From Okeania sp. KiyG1 (lineage in GTDB: Bacteria > Cyanobacteriota > Cyanobacteriia > Cyanobacteriales > Microcoleaceae), in assembly GCF_014132355.1 (NCBI RefSeq), contig NZ_BLZO01000145.1, positions 1 through 42,404 on the forward strand: a stretch of DNA of 42,404 nucleotides, in the 5' to 3' direction. Shown piece by piece: positions 15,530 through 23,782 of this stretch. The notes below the pieces were generated by a model that was given only the letters and a program-made list of their open reading frames with translations, made no database searches and was not told where the DNA came from. The translations under genes and the position numbers were made by a program. Within the stretch, counting starts at the first letter, position 1. The number at the start of each line of letters is the position of its first letter.

Positions 15530-16138
15530 TTAAGTAGGAGTGACAGAACTCCGTTCCCCTCTTTTAAAGAATTTAATCCCATTCCAAATCAAGAAACTGT
15601 GGATAAAAGTTAGAGCGATCGCCCAGACTATATTCTTAACAAAAATCCTCCCTAAAATAGCTACTGTTAAACCATGTCCGTCTCCCACCATTAACGTAGC
15701 AGTCAGTAATATTATCCCTTCAAACAAGATATATCCTATAACTAAACTAGCACTCAACCATAAATAATACCTCCAGATTTTTTGCTCAATAAATTTAGGT
15801 TTAATACTAGCTACAATTGTTACTAATAATGTTCCCAAACCCATCACTAATCCCCAAGTCAAAGATTCTAAAGTCTGAGGATATTGACGGAGAGTAAAAC
15901 CATAGAATTGATTAACTAGCCAAATTATTATTGAGGAAATTATCGCCTGTTTTCTATTAAGTGTCACCCCACTAATAGCAGCAAAACCTACTAAGGGAAC
16001 GTGAGGATAAATAATACTACTAGCACTGCCAATAGTAATTAACAAAAATTGCCATAGACGAGAACGAGACATTGCTTTTTCAGCATGACTCCAAACATTA
16101 TAATTTTCCTGCGAATCAACTGTAATTTTATTATTCAT
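15530..16138 (-). CDS. Small polytopic membrane protein (paralogue of 20815-21465)
   Basis: 202 residues, five or six membrane helices, for example LWQFLLITIGSASSIIYPHV, AIISSIIIWLVNQFYGF, WGLVMGLGTLLVTIVASI, YYLWLSASLVIGYILFEGI and VWAIALTFIHSFLIWNGIKF. It is nearly identical to the protein at 20815-21465 over 190 residues. Size and topology would suit a substrate-binding (S) component of an energy-coupling-factor transporter, and the paralogue sits in a B12-riboswitch locus next to cbiM, so a cobalt or corrinoid link is plausible but not shown by any motif I know. Both copies keep intact frames. A remnant of the RTX gene that follows its paralogue is found at 17504-17557. Confidence 0.75.
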   Translation of the reverse strand: MNNKITVDSQENYNVWSHAEKAMSRSRLWQFLLITIGSASSIIYPHVPLVGFAAISGVTLNRKQAIISSIIIWLVNQFYGFTLRQYPQTLESLTWGLVMGLGTLLVTIVASIKPKFIEQKIWRYYLWLSASLVIGYILFEGIILLTATLMVGDGHGLTVAILGRIFVKNIVWAIALTFIHSFLIWNGIKFFKRGERSSVTPT

Positions 16139-16214
16139 AAATCTTGATTCCTACTATTTTTCAACAATCAGTTTTCCGTATTATAATTGATAGATATTTT
16201 TCCCTCCATACTTT

Positions 16215-16281
16215 ATCAAAACAATTAGGTCTAAAACCCCGCTTTTTAAGGCGAAATATTTTTGGAGAGTTGCTCAAATCC
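16215..16281. repeat. Inverted-repeat partner A of 17694-17760
   Basis: It contains AAAACCCCGCTTTTTAAGGC followed by GAAATATTTTTGGAGAGTTG. The complement recurs almost exactly at 17694-17760. The hairpin core resembles IS200/IS605 left ends. Together the two copies bracket the ferredoxin-domain gene and the two fused relics, about 1.5 kb. Confidence 0.75.
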
Positions 16282-16405
16282 TCGTTACAAAAATAACTTA
16301 CAGCAAATTCCACCTTGGTGAGGTATACCCACGCGAGCAAGATGCTCGCACTGGGAAGATTCAATTATTAATATCTGTACTTCATATACTCGGAATCTGC
16401 TCTAT

Positions 16406-16433
16406 GTAGGGGCGAATGGCCATTTGCCCCTAC
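16406..16433. repeat. 28-bp GTAGGGGCGAATGGCC-type palindrome
   Basis: Arms GTAGGGGCGAATGG and CCATTTGCCCCTAC; a member of the GGGGCG palindrome family, here just after a gene end. Confidence 0.8.
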
Positions 16434-16467
16434 TGACTTCGTTAACTGAATATTCCATACAACATTC

Positions 16468-17334
16468 CTACTTAGGATATAAATTTTTAGATAACTTCAC
16501 CCCTGCTAATAAATGCTCTTTAACAATACTTTCAGCCACATTAGGAGTAACGCGAGTGTACCAAGTTCTGTCTCCCGAATAAAACACCACCGGACCCATT
16601 TTGCAAACTTCCAAACAGCCAGAAGTAATCACATCTATATCTAATTCTGATGTTTTTACCGCAGTTTGTAAAGCCTCAAAAATTGGCTGCCACTTCCGAG
16701 AGGGATAACAACGACTCGACCGACAAACAGATAAATAAGGTCGTTTTAAAGGATTACTATTAAAAGGAATTGGACGAGTTCCTAAAACATAAATTTCTCG
16801 TAACTCCTCATAAAGTGCAAGTTTAGAAAACTCCGCTTTTTTCTCTGGCAAATAATCCTCATCTTCCCCTAAAAATGGATTCGGCAAAAATATCGTCATT
16901 AACTTTTCTGCCGCCCCATTCCAAAACTGAATCCCCCAACTTTTTGCCACTCCTTCAGGGTTTAAGCGACGATACAATGCTGCCCGACTTAAAAGACGTT
17001 TTTCTCTTAATTCTATTGGTGTCGTACAGTGAGGTCCTCCTAAATTTTTTTCTAAGCATAAATGAAGGTGCCAAGCGGGAGTTGCTACTGTCAAATAACC
17101 ATCATAAATTAAGCAAAGTTTTGGAGGTTCAGTAAATTCTAATTCTAGTACCCCACCTTCAACAACATGACCTATTTGAACTTGCTGCCACTGTTGCTGA
17201 ATTAATGTATATAATAGGGGACCAGTGACATCTATTGTAGTAGGAAAATCTTCATATTCTATCGTTCCACCTTTAGGATTTTTTTCCGATACCGTGCGTT
17301 TTAATGGTGTCACCCATTGATTAAATTCACTCAT
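16468..17334 (-). CDS. (2Fe-2S) ferredoxin-domain protein, 288 aa
   Basis: The C-terminal about 100 residues form a thioredoxin-like [2Fe-2S] ferredoxin domain with the ligand pattern SVCRSSRC and SGCLEVCKMGPVVFY. The cysteine spacing fits this family rather than plant-type ferredoxins. The N-terminal about 180 residues (PAWHLHLCLEKNLGGPHC, LSRAALYRRLNPEGVAKSWG, FWNGAAEKLMTIFLPNPFLG) form a domain I recognise only as one found fused to this ferredoxin in cyanobacteria, with no assigned reaction. Presumably an electron-transfer or iron-sulfur protein of the cytoplasm. It lies between the two copies of the membrane-protein locus and is bracketed by inverted repeats. Confidence 0.8.
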   Translation of the reverse strand: MSEFNQWVTPLKRTVSEKNPKGGTIEYEDFPTTIDVTGPLLYTLIQQQWQQVQIGHVVEGGVLELEFTEPPKLCLIYDGYLTVATPAWHLHLCLEKNLGGPHCTTPIELREKRLLSRAALYRRLNPEGVAKSWGIQFWNGAAEKLMTIFLPNPFLGEDEDYLPEKKAEFSKLALYEELREIYVLGTRPIPFNSNPLKRPYLSVCRSSRCYPSRKWQPIFEALQTAVKTSELDIDVITSGCLEVCKMGPVVFYSGDRTWYTRVTPNVAESIVKEHLLAGVKLSKNLYPK

Positions 17335-17503
17335 TTTAGTTCCCTGGATTTAAAGTTTGTTTATCAACAAAATACCTCAAAAGTAGGGGTTTGATCTCCA
17401 AACCCTTGCAAAAGACCAGGTATATTTTAGTCAATACTATTTAATTATACTTGTTGATTCTTCCCTACTCCCTACTCCCTACTCCCTATTCCCTTCCACT
17501 GAA

Positions 17504-17557
17504 TTAAATAACATTAATTATACCGATCGCTTCTAAATCAAAACCACCAGAAGTCGC
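17504..17557 (-). pseudogene. Last 17 codons of a lost RTX/surface-protein paralogue
   Basis: The minus strand reads ATSGGFDLEAIGIINVI and a stop, against ATSGGFDLEAIGVINVI at the end of the intact protein at 21768-23111. The 3' flank (CCCTATTCCCTTCCACTGA) matches too. The remainder is missing and the sequence jumps directly into a transposase fragment. Confidence 0.9.
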
Positions 17558-17558
17558 A

Positions 17559-17611
17559 ACTGAAGATGATGCCTTCGGTTGGTTCAACCACTGTGCTCTA
17601 TTTAGGAATGA
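17559..17611 (+). pseudogene. Extreme 3' fragment of an IS630 transposase gene
   Basis: It reads TEDDAFGWFNHCALFRNE and a stop, matching the end of the transposase at 4244-4882 (TEDDAVGWFEHCGLFI). It is fused to the RTX relic without any terminal inverted repeat, so it is a deletion or recombination scar rather than a clean insertion. Confidence 0.8.
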
Positions 17612-17693
17612 GATTAATAAAGTCAGAACTCAGAAGTCAACCCACCCCTAACCCCTCCCAACCCACTCCTAACCCTCCCAGGAGGGAAGTAGG

Positions 17694-17760
17694 GGATTTG
17701 AGCAACTCTCTAAAAATATTTCGCCTTAAAAGGCGGGGTTTTAGACCCATATTATTTTGA
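17694..17760. repeat. Inverted-repeat partner B of 16215-16281
   Basis: GGATTTGAGCAACTCTCTAA, AAATATTTCGCCTTAAAAGG, then CGGGGTTTTAGACCC. Nearly the exact complement of partner A, opposite in orientation. Confidence 0.75.
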
Positions 17761-17867
17761 TCAAATAAAACCGGATAAAATTAATTACCCTCAAGAGGTT
17801 TATGTGGCAGAAACCAGATTTTCCCGGTCTTATTTAATTTCCGTTCCTTACCTGAAAATTGCTGTCA

Positions 17868-18572
17868 TTAATTCACAACTTGACAATATTCTTCATACAC
17901 GCCATCAAGTAGTAAATTTAAAGCGTCTACTGCTGTTGCTGCTGCTGTTAATGCTTCCTGTTTTTGAGCATCAGTTTCACAGAGTTTTACTAATGCTTCT
18001 CGCGTAACTTGGCTGTGAATTTCATCGGCTTTTTCATGTACTTTAAAAAATGCCAAAGCTGCTTCAGAATTAATGTCGTAAAATTCTTTTAAACCAGCAA
18101 TTTTAGTAGTAGCTACTTCGGGAATTTGGGATTCATAAGCATAGAGAGCAGCTAAACCTTTTGCTGGATTTTCACTGCGGGATAACTGTTGCAAAAGCTT
18201 CACAGATTCCTGAGTTTTTGCTAGGTGTTCCCGCTCTTTAACTGCTTCTCTTTTTACACCCAAACCTTCTGCAAAACGCAACCATAATTCTGGGTGATTT
18301 GCCGCTCCCATTTCTTCTTCCATAAGATTTTCTAGGAGCATTTTTCTGATTTCTAAGTCGTCACAAGCTGCGTGAGTAGCACTAACATAAGTAGGGAAAT
18401 AATGAACTTGTAGATAATATTCTTGAGCGTACTCTTGCAACATTTCTAAAGATAATTTTCCTTCATTCCACATTTGATAGAATTGGTGCTTAAGTAAATG
18501 TTGTTTTTCAATAATTTCGTCTAATTGAACAAGAAACTCTTGAGCGGTCATTTTTGTATTTTCAATTAACAT
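17868..18572 (-). CDS. CADD-family dimetal oxygenase, probable self-sacrificing p-aminobenzoate synthase
   Basis: The family (Chlamydia CADD; TenA/heme-oxygenase-like fold) makes p-aminobenzoate for folate using one of its own tyrosines. All metal ligands known in CADD are present with a constant offset of five residues: E86, H93, E147, H179, D183 and H186. The lysine (K157) and the tyrosines (Y32, Y48) at the positions reported as important in CADD are also there. The protein has 234 residues, is all-helical and has no signal peptide. An internal ATG at 18551 (MTAQEF) could be the true start. This would supply folate precursor where pabABC is missing or oxygen chemistry is preferred. It stands alone. 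Confidence 0.85.
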   Translation of the reverse strand: MLIENTKMTAQEFLVQLDEIIEKQHLLKHQFYQMWNEGKLSLEMLQEYAQEYYLQVHYFPTYVSATHAACDDLEIRKMLLENLMEEEMGAANHPELWLRFAEGLGVKREAVKEREHLAKTQESVKLLQQLSRSENPAKGLAALYAYESQIPEVATTKIAGLKEFYDINSEAALAFFKVHEKADEIHSQVTREALVKLCETDAQKQEALTAAATAVDALNLLLDGVYEEYCQVVN

Positions 18573-18742
18573 GATTGTTCGGCAAATGTAAGAATATTTA
18601 CATATACTATCATAGTTTTTTTATTGTCAAGAAGTGAATAGATTTTATCGAAATAAACTGTTAATAAAGAATAATTTTTTATTCGACAAAATTTTTTTAA
18701 TGGTATAAATCGAAAAGTAAATGACTTTTTGTGTAAAATAAA

Positions 18743-19012
18743 GTAAGCATTTCCTGCGGACTGCTGCGCAAACAGCTATTAGCAGTCAGCTAGCCTCCTG
18801 CGGAGGAACTTTCCTACGGAATGCTACGCAAACGTTAACAGCTTTTTAATGAATAAAACAAGGGTTCTTTTAATTTATACTACATTTTTAAGCAGATTAT
18901 TATTGAAGCATAAGAACAACGAATTTAAGTTGTGAATCTATACAATTCTATAGAAGGAAATGTAGATGTGTCTTGGAAGCTGATAGCTGATAGCTGAGTG
19001 CTGAATGCTTAC
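18743..19012. mobile_element. 270-bp MITE, GTAAGCATT family, 8-bp target duplication
   Basis: It starts GTAAGCATTTCCTGCGGACT and ends GCTGAATGCTTAC, flanked by AAAATAAA on both sides (18735-18742, 19013-19020). Subterminal short repeats (AGCTGATAGCTGA) and GCGCAAAC motifs are as in the copy at 6762-6966. The AT-rich middle differs. Confidence 0.9.
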
Positions 19013-19041
19013 AAAATAAAGATATAATAAATCACCAAATT

Positions 19042-19509
19042 TTAAATATGATGATTATTTTGATATTCAGAGGAATATTGAGATGGAAATTCATCCCAAC
19101 TTTTGATTACTTGCTGGTAACAATCAGGCGGACTAATCGGTAAATTAGTAAGATAAAAGAAAGTAACATAACTGCCAGACTCTAACATAAAAACTACATC
19201 TTTTTCAGGGTTATAATTATCTACTGCTTCTAAAATATGAGCATTCATAAAGTGTGTTTTAAGGAGGACAGTATCGGGTGCTTTTAACCAGGCATTGAGA
19301 AGAGGTGCAAGATTATTACGAGGCACAAAATGTACTTTAAATGTTTCTCCCGTTGCACCAATAATAGGTGAATTTGTACTGCAAATAATTAGACCCCGTT
19401 GGCTACTTAAATAACCTTGCCAAGCATTATATCCTATAGATATTAAATTAGTAGCAATAAACTCTTGTTGCCAATTATGTAAATAATTTTCTTGCTCCAT
19501 TTGATTCAA
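19042..19509 (-). CDS. Hypothetical protein, 155 aa
   Basis: Not recognised. Soluble and of mixed alpha/beta character, with a striking regularity of hydrophobic strands (GLIICSTNSPIIGATGETFK, FKVHFVPRN, DVVFMLESGSYVTFFYLTNL) and an acidic, Ser/Tyr-rich tail. Clean frame with an ATG start; a second Met at residue 4 could also be used. No operon partner: a MITE lies downstream and AT-rich repeats upstream. Confidence 0.6.
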   Translation of the reverse strand: MNQMEQENYLHNWQQEFIATNLISIGYNAWQGYLSSQRGLIICSTNSPIIGATGETFKVHFVPRNNLAPLLNAWLKAPDTVLLKTHFMNAHILEAVDNYNPEKDVVFMLESGSYVTFFYLTNLPISPPDCYQQVIKSWDEFPSQYSSEYQNNHHI

Positions 19510-19619
19510 TAACCTATATAATTAAACTACAGCGTACTTCCTCCGACAGGAAGCTAACTGAAATTAAAGGGTAAATATTTGTTTGTTCCCCTACTCCCTC
19601 AGATTATTTGTTGGGAGGT

Positions 19620-19850
19620 TGGGAGACTCATTCTGTAGGGTTACCGAATAATTAATAATTAATAGTTAATAATTAATAATTAATAGTTGATAGTCAATAA
19701 TTATTCATTCAACAATTCAGGTTGAAAGCCTCCCCTTGGATAAGGGCAAAAATTTTCCTTTGAGTCAATCCCCTTCTTTGAAGAAGGGGTAATTATTAAT
19801 TATTAATTGTTCATTATTAATTACTGAATAACGCACCCTTACTATCTGAG
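19620..19850. repeat. AT-rich TTAATAATTAA repeats with a remnant element-end hairpin
   Basis: Many copies of AATTAATAATTAATAGT on both sides of AAGCCTCCCCTTGGATAAGG and AATCCCCTTCTTTGAAGAAG. The hairpin resembles an IS200/IS605 left end. Related blocks lie at 21520-21700 and 35110-35275. Likely palindrome-associated relics; no gene. Confidence 0.6.
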
Positions 19851-19890
19851 TAAAAACTTTTATTGCGACATCCGCAATAGAACCAGATAC

Positions 19891-20541
19891 CTATCGCACT
19901 TTTTCTGGCAATAATTCAGGTTTAACTTTTTGCAGAAATCTAACTATCATCGCCGTAAATACTCCCTCAACTAACATTAGTGGGATGTGAGCAATTACCA
20001 ATGTAGTCATGATGGTCGAACGTTCGGCACTAGCATCTAGATCCAAAGGAATATTGGCAATCAGAATCACAAATACTGCTAAAACGGTTATTGCCACCCC
20101 ACTAGCACCAGCCACAAATCCGAAAATACTCGTCCATAAAGAATTTTCTAATCCCACTCGGTGACGAAACTGAAATAAATAGTGGGCGAAAATTGCTGGC
20201 ACACCTGCTGTCAACCCATTAATACCTAAAGTAGTTAAGCCACCGTGCTGAAACATCACTGCTTGCAGAAACAAACCTACTAAAATAGCTGGAAAAGCAT
20301 AATAACCTAATACTACGCCCAAAAGACCGTTAAGCAAAGGGTGAACGCTGCTTGGCGGAATTGGCAGTTTGATCGAAGAAGCCACAAAAAATGTGGCAGC
20401 TAGTAGGGAAGCTTTGGGAATACTTTCGGTGGGATTTTGTTCTCGTTTTATTTTGCGTAAAAAGTACCATGTTGTCAAACCTGTTAGTGCGTAACCACCT
20501 ATACAAGTTGATGCTGGTAAGTAACCGTCAGATATGTGCAT
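19891..20541 (-). CDS. cbiM: CbiM-type membrane component of a cobalt/nickel ECF transporter
   Basis: It starts with the hallmark MHISDGYLPASTCIGGYALT; the His at position 2 belongs to the N-terminal metal-binding structure of CbiM/NikM. Other family segments are KLPIPPSSVHPLLNGLLGVV with the second His, FQHGGLTTLGINGL, and the C-terminal IAHIPLMLVEGVFTAMIV. 216 residues and about six to seven helices, the usual size. CbiM normally works with CbiN, CbiQ and the ATPase CbiO; none of these is in the window, so partners must be elsewhere. It is the last gene on the strand after the B12 riboswitch, surface protein and membrane protein, but gaps of about 270-300 bp containing repeats separate them. 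Confidence 0.9.
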   Translation of the reverse strand: MHISDGYLPASTCIGGYALTGLTTWYFLRKIKREQNPTESIPKASLLAATFFVASSIKLPIPPSSVHPLLNGLLGVVLGYYAFPAILVGLFLQAVMFQHGGLTTLGINGLTAGVPAIFAHYLFQFRHRVGLENSLWTSIFGFVAGASGVAITVLAVFVILIANIPLDLDASAERSTIMTTLVIAHIPLMLVEGVFTAMIVRFLQKVKPELLPEKVR

Positions 20542-20581
20542 TGATTTAAGTGCAGTTTTAATTTTTTTTTGAATTTAATAG

Positions 20582-20814
20582 TTAGAGCTTGCTGATTAAA
20601 TATAAAAGCATTGATAGATAAAAGTTTTAGCTGTTTTAGGTTGAAAAAAGTGCGCCTGTTTTCGGTAAAGATTGCTCAAAAAACTAGCATTTTGTGCAAG
20701 AGTTGGGCAGAACAATTTTGGGACAAAACGCCCGCTCCTACCTCCTCTACATTCCCATTTATCCTGTCTCCTGTCTCCTACCCTCAACCATAAGACTTTT
20801 TCAGCAAACCCTAA
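20582..20814. mobile_element. Probable MITE between cbiM and the membrane-protein gene
   Basis: TTAGAGCTTGCTGATTAA at the left and the complement of the right end TTAGGGTTTGCTGAAAAA are similar. The interior has GTTGGGCAGAACAATTTTGG and T/C-rich short repeats typical of this family in cyanobacteria. It fills the gap that should hold any cbiM leader. Confidence 0.5.
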
Positions 20815-21465
20815 TTAAAAACGACGCCCGTAAGCGGGGGGGCGACAGTTAACTTCAGGAGTAGGAAATAAGTTAGAATTTTCGTATCTTTTAGAGAATT
20901 TAATTCCATTCCAAATCAAGAAACTGTGGATAAAAGTTAGAGCGATCGCCCAAACTAAATTCTTAACAAAAATCCTCCCCAAAATAGCTACTGTTAAACC
21001 ATGACCCTCTCCCACCATTAAGCTAGCAGTCAGTAATATTATCCCTTCAAACAAGATATATCCTATGACTAAACTAGCAGTCAACCATAAATAATACCTC
21101 CAGACTTTCTCTCCCATAAATTTAGGTTTAATACTAGCTAAAATTGTTACTAATAATGTTGCCAAACCCATCACAACTCCCCAAGTAAAAGATTCTAAAG
21201 TCTGGGGATATTGACGGAGAGTAAAACCATAGAATTGATTAACTAACCAAATTATTATTGAGGAAATTATCGCCTGTTTTCTATTAAGTGTCACCCCACT
21301 AATAGCAGCAAAACCTACTAAGGGAACGTGAGGATAAATAATACTACTAGCACTGCCAATAGTAATTAACAAAAATTGCCACAGACGAGAACGAGATATT
21401 GCTTTTTCAGCATTATTCCAAACATTATAATTTTCCTGGGAATAAACTGTAATTTTATTATTCAT
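20815..21465 (-). CDS. Small polytopic membrane protein in the B12-riboswitch locus
   Basis: 216 residues with the same helices as the 15530-16138 paralogue (LWQFLLITIGSASSIIYPHV, AIISSIIIWLVNQFYGF, YYLWLTASLVIGYILFEGII, VWAIALTFIHSFLIWNGIKF). The last about 15 residues (CRPPAYGRRF) differ from the paralogue and are encoded by a GC-rich hairpin of transposon origin, so the natural end is probably near KRYENSN. It lies between the RTX/surface gene and cbiM on the same strand. Candidate ECF S component or other cobalt/corrinoid permease by context only; no diagnostic motif was recognised. Confidence 0.75.
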   Translation of the reverse strand: MNNKITVYSQENYNVWNNAEKAISRSRLWQFLLITIGSASSIIYPHVPLVGFAAISGVTLNRKQAIISSIIIWLVNQFYGFTLRQYPQTLESFTWGVVMGLATLLVTILASIKPKFMGEKVWRYYLWLTASLVIGYILFEGIILLTASLMVGEGHGLTVAILGRIFVKNLVWAIALTFIHSFLIWNGIKFSKRYENSNLFPTPEVNCRPPAYGRRF

Positions 21466-21519
21466 AAACCTTGATTCCTGCCATGTTTCAAAAGTCAGTT
21501 TTCCATAGATGAGATATCA

Positions 21520-21700
21520 AAACAAGCTTTCAATAATTGACAATTGATAATTGATAATTGATAATTACTTCTCCCTAAAAGGAAGAGGATTGAATAAAAG
21601 GAAAAAAAATTTTTTCCCCCTTAAAGGGGAGGCTTCAAGGCGCGAATTATTTAATTATTTAATTATTTAATTATTAATTATTCGGTAATTAGGTTATCTT
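21520..21700. repeat. AT-rich direct repeats with element-end hairpin
   Basis: Repeated TTGATAATTGATAATTGATA and TTATTTAATTATTTAATTAT flank CCCCCTTAAAGGGGAGGCTT. Same type of relic as 19620-19850. It lies between the membrane protein and the surface-protein gene. Confidence 0.6.
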
Positions 21701-21767
21701 AAATCTATAGAGTTTGGAGACCAAACCCCTACAAAATATCCCTCTATTCCCTATTCCCTTCCACTGA

Positions 21768-23111
21768 CTAAATAACATTAATTACACCGATCGCTTCCAA
21801 ATCAAAACCACCGGAAGTCGCAGTTGGTGGGGCAGTTGTCCAAGGGTCGAAAATGGGGTTTCCTGTGGCATCTAAAAAGCTACCATTACCAGGAATATCT
21901 ACAATACGAACAAACTGAATAGCATTAATATCTACTGCACCGGATGTCACTGACGGATCGTTAATTAAGTCATCTAAGTCAAAAGGAGTTCCCCAGGAAC
22001 TGCCAAAAAATTCTCCCTCAAACTCAGAAGCATTATTAACGTGTTTGCCAGCTAAATTATAAACTTGTGTGGGGTCGATGACATCAAAACTACCTAATGG
22101 TTGCTCTGTCAAAGAGTCGCTAGGAAAACGAGCAAAATTTACCCCATCGCTGGAAACTTCAACGAATGCTAGTTCGGCAAAAATACCGCCGAGATTATTG
22201 AAACCATTTTCAAATACTGCAAAATCTGCTCCTGCACCATTACTAATACCAGAGTCAAAGGTTAAAGTAATCTCTCCTGGTGGTACACCTGCGTCTATTT
22301 GTTCTTGAGTTAGATCGCCCAGTGAAGCAATATCAATAAAATTATCTGTTCTAGCAGTAGGTCCTAATGTTAGTTCGGGAGTTTGGAATCTTTCATCGAC
22401 TCCTGGTGCAGGGGAATAATTTTGAAATCCTGTTGCCCATGCTGCAAATATGGGATTAACAACACTATCCGGTCTTATTAACCCTTCACCCTCAGAACTA
22501 ATAAAACCAGGGATGGCAGAATCTATTTTTCCTGGGTCTTGGGTGGAACTGGAATAAGGTCCTAGTTGTTGGACAAATATTCTAAATTGGTCTTCGGAAA
22601 GTTCGCTGCTGTTAACACCTGAGAGGATGGCTAAAAATTCTCCTGTGACTGCATCTTGAACAATTGTGCTGTCAGCTAGTTCATTACTACCTTGAAATAT
22701 ATTGAGGTCTTCAAAAGTTATTCCTCCTAATAAACCAATTGCATCTTGTTCTAGATTAAAGTCAGTAATTAAGTCTGCTTGGTTAATATCTGGGTCTCCC
22801 GTTGGTGGTTGATTTTGTCGTTGAAGAACAAAATTATCGAAACCGTCTCCCCCAGTTAAGGTGTCTGTACCTACATCTCCATAGATATTATCGCTGCCAA
22901 GGTCTCCAGAGATATTATCGTTCCCTTTACCACCCCGCAGCGTGTCGTTACCTGCATTTCCGTTGAGAATATCGTTGCCTTGGTTGCCACTAATTAAGTC
23001 TCCACTTTCCAGACCATTGATTGTGTCATCTCCTGCTAAACCAAATATTTCGTCTGCATCTGAACTACCTGTGAGGAGTTCACTATTTTCTGTTCCTATT
23101 ATTGTTGTCAT
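21768..23111 (-). CDS. RTX-repeat secreted/surface protein in the B12-riboswitch locus
   Basis: 447 residues in two parts. Residues about 1-95 are RTX nonapeptide repeats (GLAGDDTINGLESGDLISGN, GNAGNDTLRGGKGNDNISGD), which bind calcium and usually go with type I secretion. Residues about 200-447 form a second domain with FAAWATGFQNYSPAPGV, ADFAVFENGFNNLGGIFAEL, AFVEVSSDGVNFARFPSDSL, YNLAGKHVN and FDLDDLI. This resembles cell-surface proteins from other bacteria that accompany corrinoid or cobalt uptake genes; I state that from memory and as an inference. There is no Sec signal peptide, consistent with RTX export. A relic of a second copy is at 17504-17557. The cobalamin riboswitch is about 670 bp upstream. 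Confidence 0.75.
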   Translation of the reverse strand: MTTIIGTENSELLTGSSDADEIFGLAGDDTINGLESGDLISGNQGNDILNGNAGNDTLRGGKGNDNISGDLGSDNIYGDVGTDTLTGGDGFDNFVLQRQNQPPTGDPDINQADLITDFNLEQDAIGLLGGITFEDLNIFQGSNELADSTIVQDAVTGEFLAILSGVNSSELSEDQFRIFVQQLGPYSSSTQDPGKIDSAIPGFISSEGEGLIRPDSVVNPIFAAWATGFQNYSPAPGVDERFQTPELTLGPTARTDNFIDIASLGDLTQEQIDAGVPPGEITLTFDSGISNGAGADFAVFENGFNNLGGIFAELAFVEVSSDGVNFARFPSDSLTEQPLGSFDVIDPTQVYNLAGKHVNNASEFEGEFFGSSWGTPFDLDDLINDPSVTSGAVDINAIQFVRIVDIPGNGSFLDATGNPIFDPWTTAPPTATSGGFDLEAIGVINVI

Positions 23112-23226
23112 TTTATTTCTTTCTTAAATGTATGCAAGACTTTCTGTCGCAACTTTTTTGCTAATACCAAAGCTGTTGCGATCGCTATTAATCCCACCGT
23201 TAACTATCGCTTCTATTACTTTTTTT

Positions 23227-23435
23227 GGCGTTGCTGATTCTGGGTATGATTTTGCCCCCCTAACCCCCCAAAATTGGGGGGAATAAAACTCTAAAAGTCC
23301 CCCTTTTTATCCCCCTCCAGTCCCCCTTTCCAAGGGGGAAGCCAGAGGATGCTGCGCTTTTTGTTAAATGGGGGACCAGCGGGGGCTTTACCAGAACAAA
23401 ACAATCGCGCATTCATACTTCAATTCAGCAACGCC
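23227..23435. mobile_element. 209-bp MITE, GGCGTTGCTGA (IS1-like) family
   Basis: Ends GGCGTTGCTGATTCTGGG and AATTCAGCAACGCC, with CTTTTTTT duplicated on both sides. It is inverted relative to the 147-bp copy at 5169-5315 and about 60 bp longer because of an internal G/C-rich palindrome (AAGGGGGAAGCCAGAGGATG) related to 24011-24136. It sits between the riboswitch and the surface-protein gene. Confidence 0.85.
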
Positions 23436-23568
23436 CTTTTTTTTAACAACAGTAGATTCTGAAGCACTTTTTGTACTTTTTGCTAACTTTCTAGCTATTA
23501 TTTTTTTCTTCTTATTGAATAGGGCAAAAGGGAAAATTGCATAGAGGAGATTCCCACCCCAAGCAATT

Positions 23569-23751
23569 TTAAGCGCGGTGATTATGGTGGGGTATTAAAT
23601 CCACAAAAGAAAAGATAACTGCTAATTTATTTCTTTTAAGTAGTAGCTGTTTCCCAGAGTTTGGTTTAAATAAGCTTTGTCTAAATATCTGTAGCGAAAG
23701 GTTCTTATTTAGAGCTAATTCCCTTTTTGTCAATACTATATTAGTCATCAT
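23569..23751 (-). CDS. Possible small ORF directly after the B12 riboswitch
   Basis: 60 codons (MMTNIVLTKRELALNKNLSLQIFRQSL and onward) beginning about 30 nt after the 3' side of riboswitch stem P1, with a purine-rich CGAGG before the start. Basic and without recognisable domains. It could be a real regulated small protein, a leader peptide, or the 5' stub of a lost gene whose remainder was replaced by the MITE at 23227-23435. Position is the only strong argument for translation. Confidence 0.4.
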   Translation of the reverse strand: MMTNIVLTKRELALNKNLSLQIFRQSLFKPNSGKQLLLKRNKLAVIFSFVDLIPHHNHRA

Positions 23752-23782
23752 CCATACCTCGCAGATGTTCTATAAAGTTACT

